Origin: Oceanisphaera marina
GTDB lineage: Bacteria > Pseudomonadota > Gammaproteobacteria > Enterobacterales > Aeromonadaceae
Direction: 5' to 3'
NCBI RefSeq assembly: GCF_014643915.1
Contig: NZ_BMKE01000027.1
Span: 1-35,764, forward strand
Length of the DNA stretch: 35,764 bases
Position 1 is the stretch's first letter, and every line of letters begins with the position of its first letter. This document shows positions 29,400 to 35,764 of the stretch, in pieces. A program made the position numbers and the translations under genes. The notes beneath the pieces were generated by a model. The model was not told the DNA's origin. It saw only the letters and a program-made list of their open reading frames with translations, and searched no databases.

Positions 29400-30503
29400 A
29401 TGCAGTTTACTATCAGCCGCGAAGCGATATTGCGCCCCCTGCAACTGGTGTCCAGTGCCTTGGGAGGCCGTCCCAACCTGCCGATCCTGAATAATATTCT
29501 GCTGAGTGTCAGCGAGAATGCCCTGTCGATGACGGGCACAGATACCGAAGTGGAAATGATAGCGCGGGTGGAACTGCAAGGTGAGGTCACCGCCGGGCGC
29601 ATTACCGTGCCGGCGCGCAAGATGCTGGATTTGTGTCGTGGCCTGCCCGATGGTGCCGAGCTCAGGTTTGCCCAGGAAGGCGATCGCCTTATCCTGCGCT
29701 CTGGGCGCAGCCGTTTCAATCTGGCCACTCTGGCCGCAGAAGACTTCCCCAATATTGAAGAGTGGAGCTCCGAGCTGGAGTTCGACATTAACCAGCTGGC
29801 GTTAAAGAAGCTGATCGAGTCGACCCAGTTTTCCATGGCTATTCAGGATGTGCGTTATTACCTGAACGGCATGCTGTTTGAAACCGATGGCCAATTATTG
29901 CGCACCGTGGCCACCGATGGTCATCGCCTGGCGACCTGCCAGCGTCAGTTACTGGCCGAAGAACTGCCGGCCCAGCAAGTGATAGTGCCACGCAAAGGGG
30001 TACTCGAGCTGGTAAAATTGCTGGAGCATGAAGATCAGGATGTGCGGTTGCAAATCGGCAAAAACAATATTCGTGCCGTAACGCCCGGCTTTATTTTTAC
30101 CTCCAAGCTGGTGGATGGCCGCTTCCCTGATTACCGTCGTGTATTGCCGCGTGAATGCGACAAGACTTTGATTTGTGGCCGCGAAGAGTTGCGTCAGGCA
30201 TTTTCCCGGGCGGCCATACTGTCTAACGAGAAGTTTCGCGGTGTGCGCCTGAACATGCAGGCCCAGATACTGAAAATTACCGCCAATAACCCCGAGCAGG
30301 AAGAAGCGGAAGAAATGCTGGATGTGGATTATCAGGGCACAGATCTGGAAATTGGCTTTAACGTGTCCTATGTGCTGGATGTGCTTGGTACCCTCAAGTC
30401 TGATAAGGTCAAGATCAGCCTGAAAGATGCCAGCAGCAGTGGCTTGATTGAGGCGGAAGATAACGGGGATGCACTGTATGTAGTGATGCCGATGCGATTG
30501 TAA
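29400..30503 (+). CDS. dnaN: DNA polymerase III beta sliding clamp
   Basis: The 367-residue clamp subunit (MQFTISREAILRPLQLVSSALGG) has three repeated clamp domains and the conserved C-terminus YVVMPMRL that forms part of the partner-binding pocket. As a dimer it tethers replicative and repair polymerases to DNA. It follows dnaA by 13 bases, with GGAG before the ATG. The length matches the E. coli protein (366 residues). Confidence 0.98.
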   Translation: MQFTISREAILRPLQLVSSALGGRPNLPILNNILLSVSENALSMTGTDTEVEMIARVELQGEVTAGRITVPARKMLDLCRGLPDGAELRFAQEGDRLILRSGRSRFNLATLAAEDFPNIEEWSSELEFDINQLALKKLIESTQFSMAIQDVRYYLNGMLFETDGQLLRTVATDGHRLATCQRQLLAEELPAQQVIVPRKGVLELVKLLEHEDQDVRLQIGKNNIRAVTPGFIFTSKLVDGRFPDYRRVLPRECDKTLICGREELRQAFSRAAILSNEKFRGVRLNMQAQILKITANNPEQEEAEEMLDVDYQGTDLEIGFNVSYVLDVLGTLKSDKVKISLKDASSSGLIEAEDNGDALYVVMPMRL

Positions 30504-30505
30504 GC

Positions 30506-34019
<3,514 letters not shown>

Positions 34020-34036
34020 ATTTCCATTGTGTGGGA

Positions 34037-34098
34037 TCTCATTCAAAATGAAATGGCGTCTCATATATGTGCAATAGCGTCTCATTGAGAATGAAATG
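34037..34098. repeat. Pair of 19-bp direct repeats after gyrB
   Basis: TCTCATTCAAAATGAAATG (34037-34055) recurs as TCTCATTGAGAATGAAATG (34080-34098), with two mismatches and a 43-bp spacing. Each contains a CATT/AATG dyad, and GCGTCTCAT is also repeated. Function unknown; they could be regulator sites or a scar of an insertion. Confidence 0.7.
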
Positions 34099-34128
34099 AA
34101 AAAAGCAGCCCTAGTGGCTGTTTTTTTA
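34099..34128 (+). terminator. Terminator of the dnaA-dnaN-recF-gyrB operon
   Basis: AAAAAAGCAGCC and GGCTGTTTTTTT form a stem of about 11 bp around a CTAGT loop with a run of seven T, a canonical intrinsic terminator 80 bases after gyrB. Confidence 0.9.
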
Positions 34129-34130
34129 TG

Positions 34131-34468
34131 CTGATATTTGTGTTCAAAAAGAGGAAAACAATTCAGATAATGCCGCTATCGCATAGGAACATGATCACAC
34201 TGAAGTTCAAGAATATTATGCACTACTACTTGCGAAAAGTAAGCGTTCATGCCCTCGGATTGTTGCATCAGTAACTCAGACATAGAAATAAAATTCGCGC
34301 ACTCTGTAGATCGGCCTCTGGAATAGCATCATGTAGTCTGGAAGCCGTTGTAAGTAAGGCGTGTTTGCCTGCCAAATGATTGGTAAATAATAAATCCAAC
34401 TTCTCAATCTCAAGTAAATTGATATTAAGAAAAGAGCAATTTTGTACCAAATTTGTAGGAACTATTGA
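34131..34468. other. AT-rich gap between gyrB terminator and araC-type gene
   Basis: No confident gene is present. On the minus strand two overlapping frames (to stops at 34268 and 34176) read like one small protein split by a frameshift (LLFTNHLAGKHALLTTASRL and MSELLMQQSEGMNAYFSQ), possibly a decayed gene, but I cannot name a family. The promoter of the following regulator should lie near 34440. Confidence 0.35.
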
Positions 34469-34471
34469 GTG

Positions 34472-35305
34472 ATGAGCAAAGAAAAAGCGAATTACAAAGT
34501 ATCGGAAGCCTTGAATGGAATCGAAATTGTAGATGCACATTATAAGAAACAGGCGTTTTCCAAACACGTCCACGAGGGCTACACGATCGGTGTTATTGAG
34601 CAAGGGGCTCAACGTTTTTTTCGTAGTGGAGAAAACCATATAGCTGATGAAAACAGTATTATTTTGGTGAATGCTGACGATGTCCACACAGGAGAAGCTG
34701 CAACTGAGGGAGGGTGGCATTACAGAGCTATTTACCCCACACCAGAACATTTTTCATTAATCTCTAACGATCTAATTGGTGGGGATTCGCTGATACCATA
34801 CTTCAGGGATTCTGTAATTCATGACAAAAGAATTGCAAATCAGTTGCGACTCATTATGGATCAGATCGAGGAAGGGGCATCTGTACTGCTCGTAGAGACT
34901 CTCATTTACAGTACGTTGTTAGCGTTAGCAGCTAAATACGGGCGCACTCAAGAGTTACCAAAAGATATTGGTGTTAATAGTAATAAGTTGCAATTGGCAA
35001 AGGAATTTTTGGATGCAAACCCAGAAGTCGACGTAAGCCTAGAAGCACTATCCAATATCGTAGGCTGTAGTAAATATCACTTCATCAGGCAGTTTGGAAA
35101 GAGCTTCGGTATCTCTCCTCATGCCTATCAGATTCAAGTTAGACTAATTAAAGCTAAACAACTCCTAAAAGCTGGGGTGTCTATAGCTGACGTGTCTCAC
35201 GACTGTGGATTCCATGACCAAAGCCACCTTACAAGACATTTCAAAAAGGCATTAGGAACGACTCCAAAGCAGTTTCAGATACAAGCAATTTCGTACAAGA
35301 ACTAG
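34472..35305 (+). CDS. AraC-family transcriptional regulator with N-terminal cupin
   Basis: The 277-residue protein has an AraC-type sensing cupin (about 15-90: HVHEGYTIGVIEQGAQRFFRSGE, NADDVHTGEA) and a C-terminal pair of helix-turn-helices (about 175-270: LEALSNIVGCSKYHFIRQFGKSFGISPHAYQ and IADVSHDCGFHDQSHLTRHFKKALGTTPKQFQ). Members of this type sit beside AzlC/AzlD or LysE amino-acid exporters and activate them, and azlC follows here in the same direction 47 bp on. The start is ATG 34472 or the adjacent GTG 34469; the ribosome site (TAGGA) is weak. AT-rich composition suggests later acquisition than the gyrB operon. Confidence 0.88.
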   Translation: MSKEKANYKVSEALNGIEIVDAHYKKQAFSKHVHEGYTIGVIEQGAQRFFRSGENHIADENSIILVNADDVHTGEAATEGGWHYRAIYPTPEHFSLISNDLIGGDSLIPYFRDSVIHDKRIANQLRLIMDQIEEGASVLLVETLIYSTLLALAAKYGRTQELPKDIGVNSNKLQLAKEFLDANPEVDVSLEALSNIVGCSKYHFIRQFGKSFGISPHAYQIQVRLIKAKQLLKAGVSIADVSHDCGFHDQSHLTRHFKKALGTTPKQFQIQAISYKN

Positions 35306-35352
35306 AGAGATGCCTTATTTAACCTAGCCTATACCAAATGAGGGTGTAGGCT

Positions 35353-35665
35353 ATGAATCAAATTAATTCAACAATTTCTCGAACAAATCTCCAAGATAAT
35401 TTAGTCATAATGTATCAGGCTAGCATTGCAATATTTCCATTGTGTGCAGCAGTCATTCCTTGGGGTATTTTATGTGGTTCATTATCCATCCAAGCGGGAT
35501 TAACCCCATTACAAGCCCAATCTATGTCTCTTTTCGTGTTTGCAGGTGCCGCTCAGTTGGCAGGTGTATCGTTAATTGGTGTTGCGAGTGCCCCATTACC
35601 AATATTATCCTCGACGTTTATTATTGGTTCTCGTCATCTTCTGTACTCGGCTGTATACCATAGCC
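35353..35665 (+). pseudogene. azlC: AzlC-family amino-acid exporter, cut by an IS
   Basis: About 104 codons of an AzlC/YgaZ-type membrane protein are present: a first helix AIFPLCAAVIPWGILCGSLS, then LTPLQAQSMSLFVFAGAAQLAGVSLIG and SSTFIIGSRHLLYSAVY. At 35666 the frame enters the IS and stops 17 bases later. Full-length AzlC has about 230-240 residues, so more than half is missing. AzlC with the small AzlD forms a branched-chain amino-acid exporter; azlD is not in the window. The truncated product should not be functional. Confidence 0.85.
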
Positions 35666-35764
35666 CATCCCTTTACCCATAAGTCCTTGAATGAGTATCA
35701 TCAATGCCACTGAACAACAGGTGTAGCGACGAGTGACATGACGAATTGGGTTGAGCAGGAGTTT
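35666..35764 (+). mobile_element. End of an IS4-like insertion sequence (right copy)
   Basis: These 99 bp are the perfect reverse complement of 5-103. The element begins CATCCCTTTACCC, and its transposase frame appears to open at ATG 35738 (MTNWVEQEF) and runs off the window. It interrupts azlC. Both copies present the same IS end, so at least two copies exist in the genome. Confidence 0.65.

Noticed and set aside
34176-34470. Small minus-strand gene upstream of the araC-type regulator
   Set aside because: It needs a frameshift near 34275, has no clear start or ribosome site, and I cannot match it to a family; it is noted only as a possible decayed gene.

Overview
The window looks like a contig from a gammaproteobacterium, most like the marine or brackish Aeromonadales group (Oceanimonas/Oceanisphaera type). 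This assignment rests on the E. coli-like DnaA, MnmE, YidC, RnpA and GyrB sequences and is an inference; no 16S gene is present. The right half is the chromosomal origin neighbourhood: mnmE-yidC-yidD-rnpA-rpmH on the minus strand (20571-24391), a cystine-type amino-acid ABC transporter and an azurin gene (24746-27639, minus strand), a GATC-rich oriC candidate with inverted DnaA boxes (about 27700-27988), and the dnaA-dnaN-recF-gyrB operon (27989-34019). Beyond gyrB lies an AT-rich accessory tail with an AraC-type regulator and an azlC gene cut by an insertion sequence.

The left 20.5 kb is an integrated mobile island joined to the 3' end of mnmE, the site also used by SGI1-type islands. Read from mnmE leftwards it carries a tyrosine integrase; a replication module (repA helicase and repC initiator of IncQ/RSF1010 type, with three identical 20-bp iterons); a small HTH protein; and a seven-gene minus-strand defence operon: WYL regulator, hsdM, hsdS, an AlbA_2/ATPase protein, a DarG-like macrodomain protein, hsdR and a YgjP-like metallopeptidase. 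Next come a serine resolvase with a res-like upstream region, a ten-copy 32-bp repeat array, a cluster of CCCACA/TGTGGG dyads, and a mobI-like gene of the kind found beside oriT in IncA/C plasmids and SXT-type ICEs. The distal island end is not in the window.

The combination suggests an element that excises by Int, replicates as an IncQ-like plasmid, and is transferred in trans by a helper conjugative element through MobI and its own oriT, while protecting its host with a type I restriction-modification system. The defence operon shows recent modular exchange: the darG-like gene is bracketed by direct repeats, and a fossil of the original hsdR start lies upstream of it. The AlbA_2 gene has a 21-bp in-frame tandem repeat.

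Both window ends are the same 99-bp end of an IS4-like insertion sequence in inverted orientation. The left copy truncates an unrecognised gene and the right copy truncates azlC, so the contig most likely stops at a dispersed IS.
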